From: Branchinecta lynchi
Taxonomy: Eukaryota; Arthropoda; Branchiopoda; Anostraca; Branchinectidae
DNA length: 64,000 bases
NCBI GenBank assembly: GCA_023053575.1
Contig: JAKZAP010000003.1
Coordinates: forward strand, 3,014,561-3,078,560
Direction: 5' to 3'
In this document: one piece after another, positions 11,230 through 21,350 of the stretch
Position numbering within the stretch: position 1 is the stretch's first letter
Layout: each line of letters starts with the position of its first letter
The notes under the pieces: generated by a model
Seen by the model: the letters and a program-made list of their open reading frames with translations, nothing else
Told to the model about the DNA's origin: nothing
The model's database searches: none
Translations under genes and position numbers: made by a program

Positions 11230-11574
11230 TTAAAGGATCCCTCGCACTATTTAGTACTCTTCAACTTACAGTATTTTAAAATATTTTTATACTTTAAAAC
11301 CAGGTTGTGCTTTCAACAAATAGTCCACCGTTTTGGCTGTTTTAAGCCTTTTCGGAGACTCGGTGACTTCTAGTGAAAACGTGGAAACAATTTACATAAC
11401 CGGTTTTTCTACAGCGGGATACACATTGATGGTAGCTAAACACGGAAGTGAGAAAATCAGCGTGATTTTGTTAGAGGGGTTATAATGTTCCGTACGAAAT
11501 TGGGATCTCCGGTTTAGAAATATGGAGTAATTATGGAAGTAGGTTGCATTAGTATTGTAAGACAGGTCCTTTAA
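11230..11574 (+). mobile_element. TTAA-flanked MITE, copy 1
   Basis: Runs from TTAAAGGATCC to GACAGGTCCTTTAA. Ends are inverted AGGACC...GGTCCT and the flanks are TTAA on both sides, as in piggyBac-type insertion. The body carries GTTTTGGCTGTTTTAAG and GTGATTTTGTTAGAGGGGTT, shared with copies at 14997, 29041, 32128, 33844 and 38933. No coding capacity. Confidence 0.8.
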
Positions 11575-12291
11575 AGCATCGGGGTAACAGGCAGAGGAGG
11601 AAGATTGTCAGCAGAAACATAAGTGCTGCATTTCCTCTGTGCGAAGAATTCACACGAAACGTGGTTATGTTGTTTATTTTCCTGACTGGTCGTTACAGCA
11701 CTGTAGCTGGGAGGTTTGAGAAGAAAGTGATGTAACGATTTTTCGTGTAGGAATTTGGTAAGAGTTTTTTTTTTTTTGCTAAAAAAAAAAGAAAAATTAA
11801 CTTTGCAGGCAAAAAAATAAATAAAATATGCACTATAAAAAACGATAACAATTTTTTTTTTGAAATCCCCGTAGCTTCTTTTTCATTTCGTTCTTGCTTT
11901 GGACTGAACCAAAACAAGTGGCTACTTCTCCACCTCCAACTCAGTGACGTTAATACAAAGTTTACGTAAAAGTTTACTCTACTTTAACGTCACTTACACT
12001 TTCGTCTTAAACCTATTATCTTTGTTATCAACTCTAAATTTAACTTCTCTTTTCAAAATTGGTAAGAGTTTTGGTTACCTCCGAAGATTGGGTAGACTCT
12101 TGAAGACTAATATGGTACATAGTGAATTATATCTGTAGAAGTTGACTTTCGGTTTGTTTGTTTTTTCTTTGTTTTAGTGCCGTATTTTGTTTTATTCTTC
12201 CCGCCATGTCCCATGAGCTTATTGGGAATACATTCATTCATACAAAGTCTATCACGGACCGTGAGCTTCTGTTAAACTTTTTCTTCTCTAG
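11575..12291 (+). other. end of the last MRPL37 intron, no feature recognised
   Basis: A- and T-rich DNA (long A and T runs at about 11760-11890) leading into the pyrimidine tract TTTTTCTTCTCTAG before the last exon. No repeat ends recognised. Confidence 0.4.
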
Positions 12292-12540
12292 TTTGATGTC
12301 AAAACGCTTCCGCATCCTGTTACCATCAACACTGCTCACTTTGAGCTCTCAAGGTGGCTCTTCGGATCGTACCAGTTAAATACGCTAGATGTCAGTGAAG
12401 AAAGCACGAAAAATATTTTCTGGCTTCAAAGAACTCCGGAGGTTTTTACGGAGTCTAAAGTGATTGCGGGTAAACCCACCTTGGGCGAGTTTAATGCCGA
12501 GTTTTATAGGCACTTTTTAGCTTTGTATTCATCGAGTTAA
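12292..12540 (+). CDS. MRPL37: MRPL37 terminal exon (mL37 C-terminus)
   Basis: A 249-base last exon after the acceptor TTCTTCTCTAG, in phase with the previous exon, ending in TAA. It encodes 82 residues. LPHPVTIN, GSYQLNTLD, KNIFWLQ and the final EFYRHFLALYSSS match the EQPVVVQS, VFQLNTTDLD, KNLAW and FRKFLALYLHG segments that end vertebrate mL37. mL37 and its paralogue mL65 (MRPS30) share the PDCD9-like fold; the FLALY ending favours mL37. AATAAA lies 2 bases after the stop and another lies near 12746. Frame is intact throughout. Confidence 0.9.
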   Translation, partial: FDVKTLPHPVTINTAHFELSRWLFGSYQLNTLDVSEESTKNIFWLQRTPEVFTESKVIAGKPTLGEFNAEFYRHFLALYSSS

Positions 12541-12541
12541 T

Positions 12542-12547
12542 AATAAA
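12542..12547 (+). promoter_or_regulatory. possible poly(A) signal of MRPL37
   Basis: AATAAA directly after the stop codon. It would give an extremely short 3' UTR, so the AATAAA near 12746 is an alternative. Confidence 0.45.
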
Positions 12548-12891
12548 TGAGTATCTTCGTCAGACTTATTGTATAGTTGCTCATTACTTTGGTTGGGAAC
12601 TTGGGAATTGGTCGTAAACGTCCGTCCTGGCTTCAATCAATTAATCAATTGTTTAATTATACCAAATTATCCATTGGATAGCATAGGTTGACGACAAGAT
12701 TACCATATAGTTATAATATACAATTGATTTATCAGATTAATTAAAATAAACTATGCTAGAAATACGATAAAACACGAAACTAACGTTATTAAATTTTCAA
12801 AATAACGTCTGTAGGGCTATCGGCTATCGGTTATTTCTTCATGTTTTTAGAGCGTCGTTATAGTGTTGAAAAAATAAGGTACGGATATCTG

Positions 12892-14995
12892 AGTAATAAG
12901 TAAGAAATTTATTTTTGACCCGCCATTTTGAAAAGGCAGGGTAAATGAAGAAAATAAACAAAACACATAAACACACAGAAAAAGACACTTAATTTTCAAT
13001 CTTCGGTCAGGAAGCAGTGGACGACGTCGTGTGCTGCTTGGGCCCTGCCGTCCATTATTTTTTAAAGCGATGAGGAAACCTCCAAAAGGGTAAAGGGTTG
13101 CATCTTGAATTTTGAATTTCTCCGTCAATGTATGGTTATGGTATAATTTCGACAAGGGGAGCAGGTGCTTTGCATATTTAAAATAACATGATCTCATCTT
13201 TTTAATCTCCTTCTTTCGCAGAACATGAGTGACGCCAGAACGAAATAGTATAGAAGGAGCACAGAAGGTGCTGTACAAATTTCCCAAAGCTTTACGATTG
13301 TAGCGCCCCTGGTTGGGGACGATGCGCCCATAGGCGCTACGTATTGATTTATAAACTTCTGAACAAGCGAAGAGCAAAATTTTGACAATGAAGATTTGAA
13401 TGTTATGCCGAGCCACCGTAGAGAGTCTGTTGATTTGACGATGAACGATCCAAGAGATATAGAAGCTTTGAATGCATTCGAACCATTTGACGAAGGGTTG
13501 AAATGCAGGTAGCCTACCCACATTTTGGCAGGTTAACTTCAAGGCCAATTCTGAGAAGTTCCGACGACAGCTTACTTACATTTTTTGTGAGCGGATCGGC
13601 TACGGCTTACTAAGAGCAACTTGTCCGCGTAGGCTATGTATCTGAAGGCATAGTCTTTATAGAAGTAAGCAGGATGCAAAGAATCGAGACAAGAAGATAT
13701 GGCCGATTTGAAGATGTAGGGAGATAAGACTCCTCCTTGGCGAACACCAGTTCGGACAGGAATAATCTCTGACAAGCTACCTTTCCATTTGAACCTTACT
13801 GAAGAATGGTCATACCAAAATTTTAACAGATAGACAACAGACAGATTCACGCCAGAAGTAATGAGAGAAAATAGGGCCTGAGAATGCGTTATATTGTCAA
13901 AAGCACCAGCTATATCTATATAACATATATGTATAGCAGACCTGTAGCGGGTAGCCTGTTTATCATTTTTGGGAATATGTGATGAGCGTGCGCACAACTG
14001 GCGCTCGAACGGAATCCAAACTGCATTGAACGAAAGCGACATTTTTCAACTATTTCTGGAAGAAGGACGTATGCCTATTCCAGTATTTTGCTTATGATAC
14101 AAGAAACTGTAATTGGCCGATAGCTTTTGTAAAGGTCTGCTTCTTTCCCTCGCTTAATCGCCGATGTTATAGTACCCAAGAGGAAACTATTATGAACCAA
14201 ACCCTGGCATAAACAAATTTGTAATAGCAGCTGAAGGTGTTGTGTTAAAGCTGGATACTCAATTTTGAAAAAATCGGCACTAAGGCTATCAGAATCTGTA
14301 GAACCAGTTCTTCTTAATTTTCGGAAAGCAATTTCGATGGAAGAACAAGTAACGGGAAGAACAGAAGGTTGAAATATTTTCCTTGGTAGGTATTTAAGAA
14401 GTAGATTTTCAAAGCGCTGCTGAATCTGGTTTTTGCAACCACAGAATAGACCACTGTAGTGGCTGGTCCGGTCAGCCATAGTTAGCGTGGAAGGAGGCAC
14501 AGCTGAACCTTTATCTGTACAAAGGACCTTAATTGCCACGCTTTTTTGTCACTGGGAGCATCTAAGCCATTCAAACGAGCATTTTTAAGTGAAGATTTGT
14601 ATTCACGCTTCGTTTTAGCTTTTAGATTAAAGACAGTACCATTCCCTGTGCGTCCGCATGCAATCCAAATTTTTAGCCAAAATTTTGCCGTGTTTTTGCC
14701 TAATTAACTTCAGGACTGACTTTCCAAATAGGTTTCCATGTTCCAACCCGAATTCTCACAGTTGGTACAGTAATATCGGCTGCCAATTTCAAGCAATCGA
14801 CAAGCTCGCCATAATAATCTATGCTTTGACGGGTGATTGTTTTAACTTTCGCATCCCAGCTTCAGTATTTGAGCGTCTCATCTGACGATTCTCGGCGGTT
14901 CCTTCATATTCTGGGAGAAGATGCCTATGCGTTTTAGAATGGAAGCATTCGTACCCGAATGCGAACTCTGTCGTCCTTCGGCTAGTATTTCCATT
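12892..14995 (-). mobile_element. LINE-B, decayed copy with RT domain
   Basis: Reads on the minus strand from near 14995 to a (TTAC)n-type tail at 12892. The order is: a degraded linker (KPIWKVSPE), RT N-terminal part (14539-14075, with SYRPITV), RT catalytic part (14042-13572) and a C-terminal region (13548-13000, with NRKALGNLYSTFCAPS). The 3' UTR matches 7525, 28415 and 41020. Several frame breaks show it is dead. The 5' end is cut next to the MITE at 14997. It lies just downstream of MRPL37 in opposite orientation. Confidence 0.85.
13572..14539 (-). pseudogene. LINE-B reverse transcriptase, frameshifted, catalytic box altered
   Basis: RT motifs seen: SYRPITVSCIISK, then after a frameshift near 14050 motif A DIAGAFDN, motif B GVRQGGVLSPYIF, and a C box reading AYADKLLL. 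The usual YADD/FADD box has lost its second Asp to Lys, so the enzyme would be inactive even without the frameshift. Known role of the family: target-primed reverse transcription of the LINE RNA. Confidence 0.85.
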
Positions 14996-14996
14996 T

Positions 14997-15850
14997 TTAA
15001 AGGACCCCCCGCACTATTTAATTTTCAACAACAACTTAACAGTATTTTATAATATTTGAATACTTTGAAACTAGGCTGTGCTTTTAACAAACAACCCACG
15101 GTTTTGGCTGTGTTAAGTCTTTTCAGCGACCCGTTGAATTATAGACGAAAACGGGAAAACAATTTACATAACCGTTTTTTCTGATGGAAAAACTTCTCGC
15201 AGACAACCGTATGTAGCGTGATACGCATCGAGACACGGCAAGTGAGAAAATAAGCGTGGTTTTGTTAGAGGGGTTAGAAAATACCGTACGAAATTGGGGT
15301 CTCCGGGTTTAGAAATATAGATAGATAGATAGATATTTATTTACACTGAAAGCCCTAAACGGCCATGGTTAATACAAATACAAAGAAAAAAAGAAAAACT
15401 AACTTCAATGACAAAATTTTCCAAATTAATTTGGTTTTATTTGGTTTTGGTTTGTTTTTGGAGACGGGATTTTGGAGTGTATAAATTTTTTGTTTGTTGG
15501 GTGTTCGACCAGGAACCGAGTAAGTGTTTTGTTTACTTTTTTCTCTTCTCTTCTTTTCTTTTTCTTATTTCTTTATTTATTATAGTGTTATGTAGGTTAA
15601 TCTCTCAAAGGGGGTTTGTTAAACCTCTTAACAAGTGTAAACTTCTAGAGGGTTTTGTAGTTCTTAGTATTTTTTTCCAATAAACCCCATATATAATCTA
15701 ATCTAAAAAATAATCTAATCCAACAAAAAAATTTCACATAATATAATCCAATACACACCCCTTTCTTCCTTACTCACCTTACAAAAAATGTTGGAAAAAT
15801 TGTTCTCTATGGAAGTAGGTTGCGTTAGTATTACAGGTAAGACAGGTCCT
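14997..15850 (+). mobile_element. TTAA-flanked MITE, copy 2, split by LINE fragments
   Basis: The left end is TTAAAGGACC. The right end GACAGGTCCT has lost its TTAA. The MITE body is interrupted at 15319 and resumes at about 15809 (ATGGAAGTAGG). Body sequence matches the other copies. Confidence 0.75.
15319..15808. mobile_element. LINE 3' ends inserted in a MITE
   Basis: Starts with a reversed (ATAG)n tail and TTTATTTACACTGAAAGC, the minus-strand 3' end of the LINE type seen at 1590-2523. A plus-strand tail ending CCAATAAACCCCATATATAA and (TCTAA)n follows, which also occurs at 17011-17117. The open frame at 15408-15683 is T-rich noise. Confidence 0.65.
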
Positions 15851-15944
15851 GAAAGAATGAAAGACTTTCATTCAGACTGTATATATTGCTAAGTATTATT
15901 TTTCAAGCACGCTTTTGGAGTCTTTCGATCTTCGCCTCGTAGTT

Positions 15945-16025
15945 CTGAGTGAGTCCAGCGGTTTGCACACCGGACTTGCAAGCGGAGGATTGCCCGTTTG
16001 AGTCTCATTGGTGCCGACCGCTTGA
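15945..16025 (+). repeat. tRNA-Ala-like sequence, probably SINE-derived
   Basis: Has an A-box-like AGCGGTTTGCACACC, a loop CTTGCAA that would place TGC as anticodon, and a B-box-like CGTTTGAGTCT. The anticodon stem does not pair well and the acceptor stem is not clear, so a working tRNA is unlikely. No second copy was noticed. Confidence 0.35.
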
Positions 16026-16329
16026 TTTATGGCGGGGGTCAGTGGCATAACCTGCCAGCAGTTAAAATATCAGCATACCATCACATCCTGAGAGACAGTT
16101 TTGCCTCACTATAGAGAAAATATGGCGTATGAGATTAGAAACTGCTATATAGTTTCTAGACTGCTGATTCTGCAAAACCTAGGATAGTGTCCAGATCGCC
16201 ATAAATTCTGATTATATCTTCCTTTTTTGGAAAGACGCCTGTCTTGGATAGAAAATGGGTCTTCGCCTATTATTTAAATTTGAAATTTACACTCGAAAGA
16301 AGTCGCTTCGTATTGAAATTACTGGCAGT

Positions 16330-16980
16330 TCCGTTTCTCGATCCTAGTGGGGAAAACGAAACCTCCTAAGAAAAATCGATCTCCCTGATGAACAAGACCC
16401 AACCGCTTGGTCGGATCCCAAATCGGGAAATTTATTTCAACCTTCTCGTAGTTATTTGAGTCGTTAACCTTGCGGTGGAACTGTAGTAACCATTTCGTTC
16501 CGTCCGGGCCAGAACAGACTACTTGGTTTTAGCATGCATCGAATTCCGTCGGAGCTGGTTTATATGGTACGACTGATTACGGAACTCAAGCATTCTGCAT
16601 TGTTTTTAACTTACAAATCTGGATTCTATTTCTTTAATTCAAAATCACTTCGTCTCCTAACTCGGATCGCTTTATCAATAAAGCCTGGCTTCACCTACCA
16701 GGTTCCTCAGCACGATCAAGCCAAACCTTTCAGGTCCTTACGATAGCGATGACAGCAAATTTACTATTCTTCAAGATTTCCGATATGTCCCGTCCGCATT
16801 TCAAATCCATCCCAATCACAATTATCAATCTGTAGCACCCAACCACTGTTGCCTCTGTAGCACCTTACAGACCTCCGGAATCCGTGGTGTCCACTATTCC
16901 AGACGTGTTGTGCCTGGCTTCATCTTCCAGATCTGCTGCGACGAACACGACTGTCCGGAATCCGGAAGAAAAATCTGGAA
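16330..16980 (+). pseudogene. unidentified coding-like segment, frameshifted
   Basis: Two frames look like decayed protein. Frame 1, from about 16370, contains LPDEQDPTAWSDPKSGNLFQ, one stop near 16470, then MHRIPSELVYMVRLITELKH. Near 16735 the sense-looking sequence moves to another frame: YDSDDSKFTILQDFRYVPSA, then a Cys-rich part NHCCLCSTLQ...CCDEHDCPES that could bind zinc. It ends at the border of the foldback element at 16982, which supplies the stop. I do not recognise the family; it may be a transposon protein or host exons whose splice sites I have misread. Confidence 0.4.
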
Positions 16981-16981
16981 G

Positions 16982-17472
16982 TGAAGCGTTTTTGCAGATA
17001 CCATAATCTAATGTAGGTTAATCTGTCAAAGCTTAACAAGTGTAAACTTCTGGAGGGTTTTGTAGTTCCTAGTATTGTTTCCAATAAACCACATATATAA
17101 TCTAATCTAATAATCTAAGTCGGTTTTGCAGTTATCGTGGTATCTGAGACCGCGGTCAAAAGTCGTTTTGCTGTTATCGTGATATCTGACATTAAGATAC
17201 CAAGGTCCGACGGTGGTAACTGATCGTGGTATCTGGAAAAGTCATCTCACTTTCATCACATTTTGTCAAATTGGTGGGAAAGAAGTTTGGAACTTAGTGA
17301 TGTGACTGAATATCAGTTTTTTGGGGGGGGCGACCTCGAAATGCGAAATTTCGGCAATTGTCGTTTTTGTAGAGCAACCGTATATCAGATACCACGGTAA
17401 CTGCAAAAACGACTAATTGCAGATTCAGTAATTGTGGTAACAGATACCATGGTATCTGAAAAAACGCAACTA
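16982..17472 (-). mobile_element. GATACCA foldback element, copy 2
   Basis: Inverted relative to copy 1, with shared inner landmarks (TCATCTCACTTTCATCA, TTTGTCAAATTGGT). The left end is mutated (TGAAGCGTTTTTGCAG) and the right end is intact (AAACGCAACTA). It contains an inserted LINE tail at about 17011-17117. Confidence 0.75.
17011..17117 (+). mobile_element. LINE 3' tail inserted in the foldback
   Basis: Matches 15595-15715 (AAACTTCTGGAGGGTTTTG, CCAATAAACCACATATATAA) and ends in TCTAATCTAATAATCT. It splits the left arm of the foldback. Confidence 0.65.
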
Positions 17473-17641
17473 TTATGTTCTGTCACAAACCAAAACGTTG
17501 GTGGTACGTCCCTGCCCTCGTGTGGCCATGTGTTTCGTTTCTGGTCACCACACCGGCAAGACTCGTCCTGCACGATTTCAGCATAATCCTCCACGGTTGG
17601 GAAGCAAATGAGTTCAATTTGGTTGCTCATTTTGTTTCCAC
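17473..17641 (-). CDS. possible unidentified exon
   Basis: On the minus strand, after a CAATCGCAG acceptor, a frame with purine-first codons encodes MSNQIELICFPTVEDYAEIV, then DESCRCGDQKRN and VPPTFWFVTEHN. It stops at the foldback element (17472), so a donor may have been destroyed by that insertion. No family recognised. The plus strand is also open here but has weaker codon character. Confidence 0.3.
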
Positions 17642-18847
17642 CTGCGATTGTCGGGCTTATGCAGTGTTGCCAGATTGGCGGATTTTGTCGGAGATTGGCG
17701 TAAATATTTTTGCAACCAGCGTATAGCATAAAATGTATCTGTTTTTCTTTTTACTGGCGTATTTTTTGGCGTGAAGTGAAAAATTGACTATCTTTAAAAA
17801 AAAACGACTATTGTTTCAGAAAAATTTACTGTTTTTCAGAAAAAAATCGACTGTTTTACGTCGTTTTATTCGTCGTGACCGAAGGCCGGAAAGTTTGTTG
17901 GGGTTTTCTGTTGATAGTCATTGAGCTTGTGGACGTGTAAATTTTTCTGGCGTATCTTTGGCGCATTTTTCTAAGGCTGCAGCCTTTTTTTTTCCACGAT
18001 CTGGCAATACTGGGTTTAGGGTCTAGAGACTTACCAAGCCGTACCAAGTCTCAACACAATATGTGGATCCGTTCTGGGATTCTTTGTGTGCCTGTCAGAC
18101 CGACGGAAATTTTATTGATAGATAGCAAGTTTATTTCCCAAATCGACTTTCGAGGTTGCAGAATCAAATTCGCCAATACTGTCAACACAAATATTTACAA
18201 TTTTTGTGTCAATATACTTAAAATCAATCAGGTTTCCTTAAAAAGTTATATCAGCTCTTGAATAAATTTGTGTCAATCTGGCGTGTTTTGCTAGGTGAAG
18301 GGCAGAGTTTGGTACCGTCGAACTTTGCCTTTCGTTCTGGTCGTTTTCCGATGTTATGGTAGCCGGTAGGAGAGTATTTGAAGTTGGAAAGGGTAAGATA
18401 CCATGGCTGACCACAAGTCGGTGCGTTGCTCCTTTCTGCGTTCCTGCACTTTTTTTTTTTGCTAAAACCTTTAAAGGTAGGTTATGGAGGATTTTGGTTC
18501 TAAAAAGAATTCTTTCGGATTCAGGTCTTTGTTCATGCAGTGAAAGTGCCAAATATGCACTGCGTCTTCAAGGGTGGGTCGAATGAAAGACGCAAACTCG
18601 TAGAAGATGGCACTGGGGTATTTGCAATCTTGAAAGGCGTTGTATATTGTCTAATCCCACATTGGCATGTTTCAGCATGTTCTGGCACTGTGCTTCTGAT
18701 TTTTAAGTAGTGCTGCTGTAACCGAGTAACGTAATGATTCATTTCAGTGCCTTATTAATAAGAAAACCAAAGTTGATCAAATGCAGAAAAGAAAAAATTT
18801 CTGTCATCGCCCAGCCCCGATCGCGGGGCAAAATATCTCAGTACTAG
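17642..18847. other. no feature recognised
   Basis: AT-rich DNA. Open frames on both strands at 18238-18586 lack codon character and matching splice sites. Confidence 0.35.
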
Positions 18848-20190
18848 TTTTTATGGCACTTGCCTTCCGGCCAAGTGCCATATACCGATCACTTTTCCGT
18901 CGGTCTGTCGGTCGGTCGGTCGGTTACTCCGGTGTTTGCGAGTTAGGGTACTTCCAGATATGCTAGGACGATGAAACTTGGCAGGCATATTAGGGACCCG
19001 ACCAAACTAAGTTGGAAATAGTCACTTGCCCGATCCGACCATCGTGGGGGCGGGAGGGGAGCCGGAATCCGGAATTTAGTGGCAAGCATAACTTTCGAAC
19101 GGGTTATCGGATCTTAATGAAAGTTGATATTTGGAGAGACGTCATGTCTCAGATGTTCCATTTCAAGTCCGGAACGAATCCGATGAATGTGGGAGGGGGG
19201 GGCACAGGGGGGGACCGGAAATCATATGACAAGCTTAGAGTGGAGGGATCGGGATGAAACTTGGTGAGAGGAACAAGCACAAGCACTAGGTACATCATTG
19301 GCAGAAGCGGGCGGGATTTGTGCACTGTGGTGGGAGTTGGAGGGGGTGTGGCGGAATTCCGGTGATACGGAGTTAAGTTACTTCTAGGTGGGCTGGGACA
19401 GTGAAACTTGGCAGGCGTACCAGGGACCAAACCAAAATAACTTGGAAATAGTCACTTCCCTGATCCGACCACCGTGGGGGGAGTGGAGGGAAGGGGAATC
19501 CGGAATTTAGAGGTACGTATAACTTTGGAATGGGTGATCAGTTCTTAATGAAACTTGATATTTGGAAAGACCTCGTGTCTCGGATGTCCCGTTTGAAGTC
19601 CGAACCGGATCCGATTATTGTGGGAGGGTTCAGAGGGGGAGCCGTAAATCTTGTGACACGCTAAGAGTGGAGCGATTTGGATGAAACTTGGTGGGAAGAA
19701 CAAGCACAAGCCCTAGATTCATCAGTGACAGAACTGGATCGGGTTCGAGCACTGTGGGGGGAGGAAGGGGGGTCCTGAATTCCGGTGATCACCAGTTAAA
19801 GTACTTCCAGATGTGCTAGGACCATGAAACTTGAACATTAGAGACTTGGCATGATTAGAATATTTTCGCCTCATGGGTTTTGCTTACAACTGAATTTCTC
19901 AAAGTACAAATGATACTTTTGATTAAAATATACATTTCATTCTCCCGATGAGCTCATCATCATTTTTGCTTCAAGAGTTTTGATTACAGATGAATTTCTA
20001 GCGCCCCTAAAGTGCGCATCATCACAGCCAAATGTATTACCAAACGATACGTTCTCGTGATTTCCAAGGACCCATTATCTCAAGGGTTTTGCTTGCAAAT
20101 GATCACAACAAACCCACGAACTGAAGAATTCCTACTTTCATCCTCTTACCCAGCCTTACAAGTGCCATATGAGCTTGCAGCTCTTGTTTT
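18848..20190 (+). mobile_element. arrayed G-tract element, copy B
   Basis: Cleanest copy. The 5' hairpin is ATGGCACTTGCC...CAAGTGCCAT; then three unit starts at about 18947, 19378 and 19799 give periods of about 431 and 421 bp. Each full unit holds three ATGAAACTTG blocks. It ends with ACAAGTGCCATATGAGCTT and AGCTCTTG. Open frames within it are by-products of the repeat. Confidence 0.8.
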
Positions 20191-20274
20191 TTTCCTTACA
20201 GTGGTATTGAAAAATAATTTCCCCGATTAAGATTTGTATAGTCGGTAGAAGTTTCAGTTATTTATTACAGTTTT

Positions 20275-20395
20275 GTTCCTTCCCCAACGTTGACCCTGAA
20301 GATTGACAGCCTGACGAGGACCCTTGCCCAGAGGGGCCGAAATATCACTGCCAAAGCATCGTGGCTGACGTACGCGTTTTATGCATTATTTGAAT
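20275..20395 (+). repeat. repeat with hammerhead-like core
   Basis: Reads GCCTGACGAGGACCC, a short loop, GGGGCCGAAATATC, then GGCTGACGTACGC. Orientation is the same as 4182. Surrounding pieces (AGAAGTTTCAGTTATTTATT, GTTCCTTCCCCAACGTTG) recur inverted near 63940-64000. Confidence 0.6.
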
Positions 20396-20434
20396 ATAAC
20401 TTAATTTTGAACAAATTCATAGTGTCGTTTCAAA

Positions 20435-21046
20435 TTCGCTCTGTGCTAGAGGGATTCTGAGTTTTGTGTCTAATTACTTGATTAATAGTAATGCTCGGAC
20501 ATGAATTTGTAGCTAAATTTTAATTTCCCACCATAATGGAGCCACAAATTCGAAAGACACCATGACAGTTGTTTGTCGAGTTCAGGCCTCAAAGCAAGCC
20601 GCAAAACCTTGTTGGTCGCGGATATACAGTTGTGGGCCGCACGAACGACCGCGGAAACGCTCTTTTGAGCCACAAACACTATGTGGGTCTGCGAACAAAA
20701 CCGTGTATCTCTAACTTTTGTTTTGGACCCTAGATGCTAGTTCGCTCTGTGCTAGAGGGATTCTGAGTTTTGTGTCTATTTACTTGATTAATAGTAATGC
20801 TCGGACATGAATTTGTAGCTAAATTTTAATTTCCCACCATAATGGAGCCACAAATTCGAAAGACACCATGACAGTTGTTTGTCGAGTTCGGGCCTCAAAG
20901 CAAGCCGCAAAACCTTGTTGGTCGCGGATATACAGTTGTGGTCCACACGAACGACCGCGGAAACGCTCTTTTGAGCCACAAACACTATGTGGGTCTGCGA
21001 ACAAAACCGTGTATCTCTAACTTTTGTTTTGTACCCTAGATGCTAG
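20435..21046 (+). repeat. recent 306-bp tandem duplication
   Basis: Units 20435-20740 and 20741-21046 start with TTCGCTCTGTGCTAGAGGG and differ at only a handful of positions. Each carries the same minus-strand open frame of about 65 codons; this is not taken as a gene because nothing else supports it. Confidence 0.9.
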
Positions 21047-21350
21047 TCACTCAAACCGCCTTTTCCGTAAATCTCTCCTCCCCCTACTTCAAGCAGAAAA
21101 TCTTCAGGGGAACACTGTACGCCCGTTATCCGAAATTATAATGATAGTCCTTTCAGCCAGTCTTAAAAGCACCCCTCGCCCTGTTTACTCTTTAAGTTTC
21201 AGCATAGATAATAGTTGCGTTTTTGCAGATACCATGGTATCCGTTACCACGATAACTGGATCTGCAATTAGTCGTTTTTGCAGTTATCCTGGTGTCTGAT
21301 ATCTCTGCAAAAACGACAATTGCCTAAATTTCGCTTTTCGGATTCATCCC

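Noticed and set aside
20482..21004. Minus-strand ORF of about 65 codons repeated twice
   Set aside because: Repeated only because of the 306-bp tandem duplication; no family or codon support.
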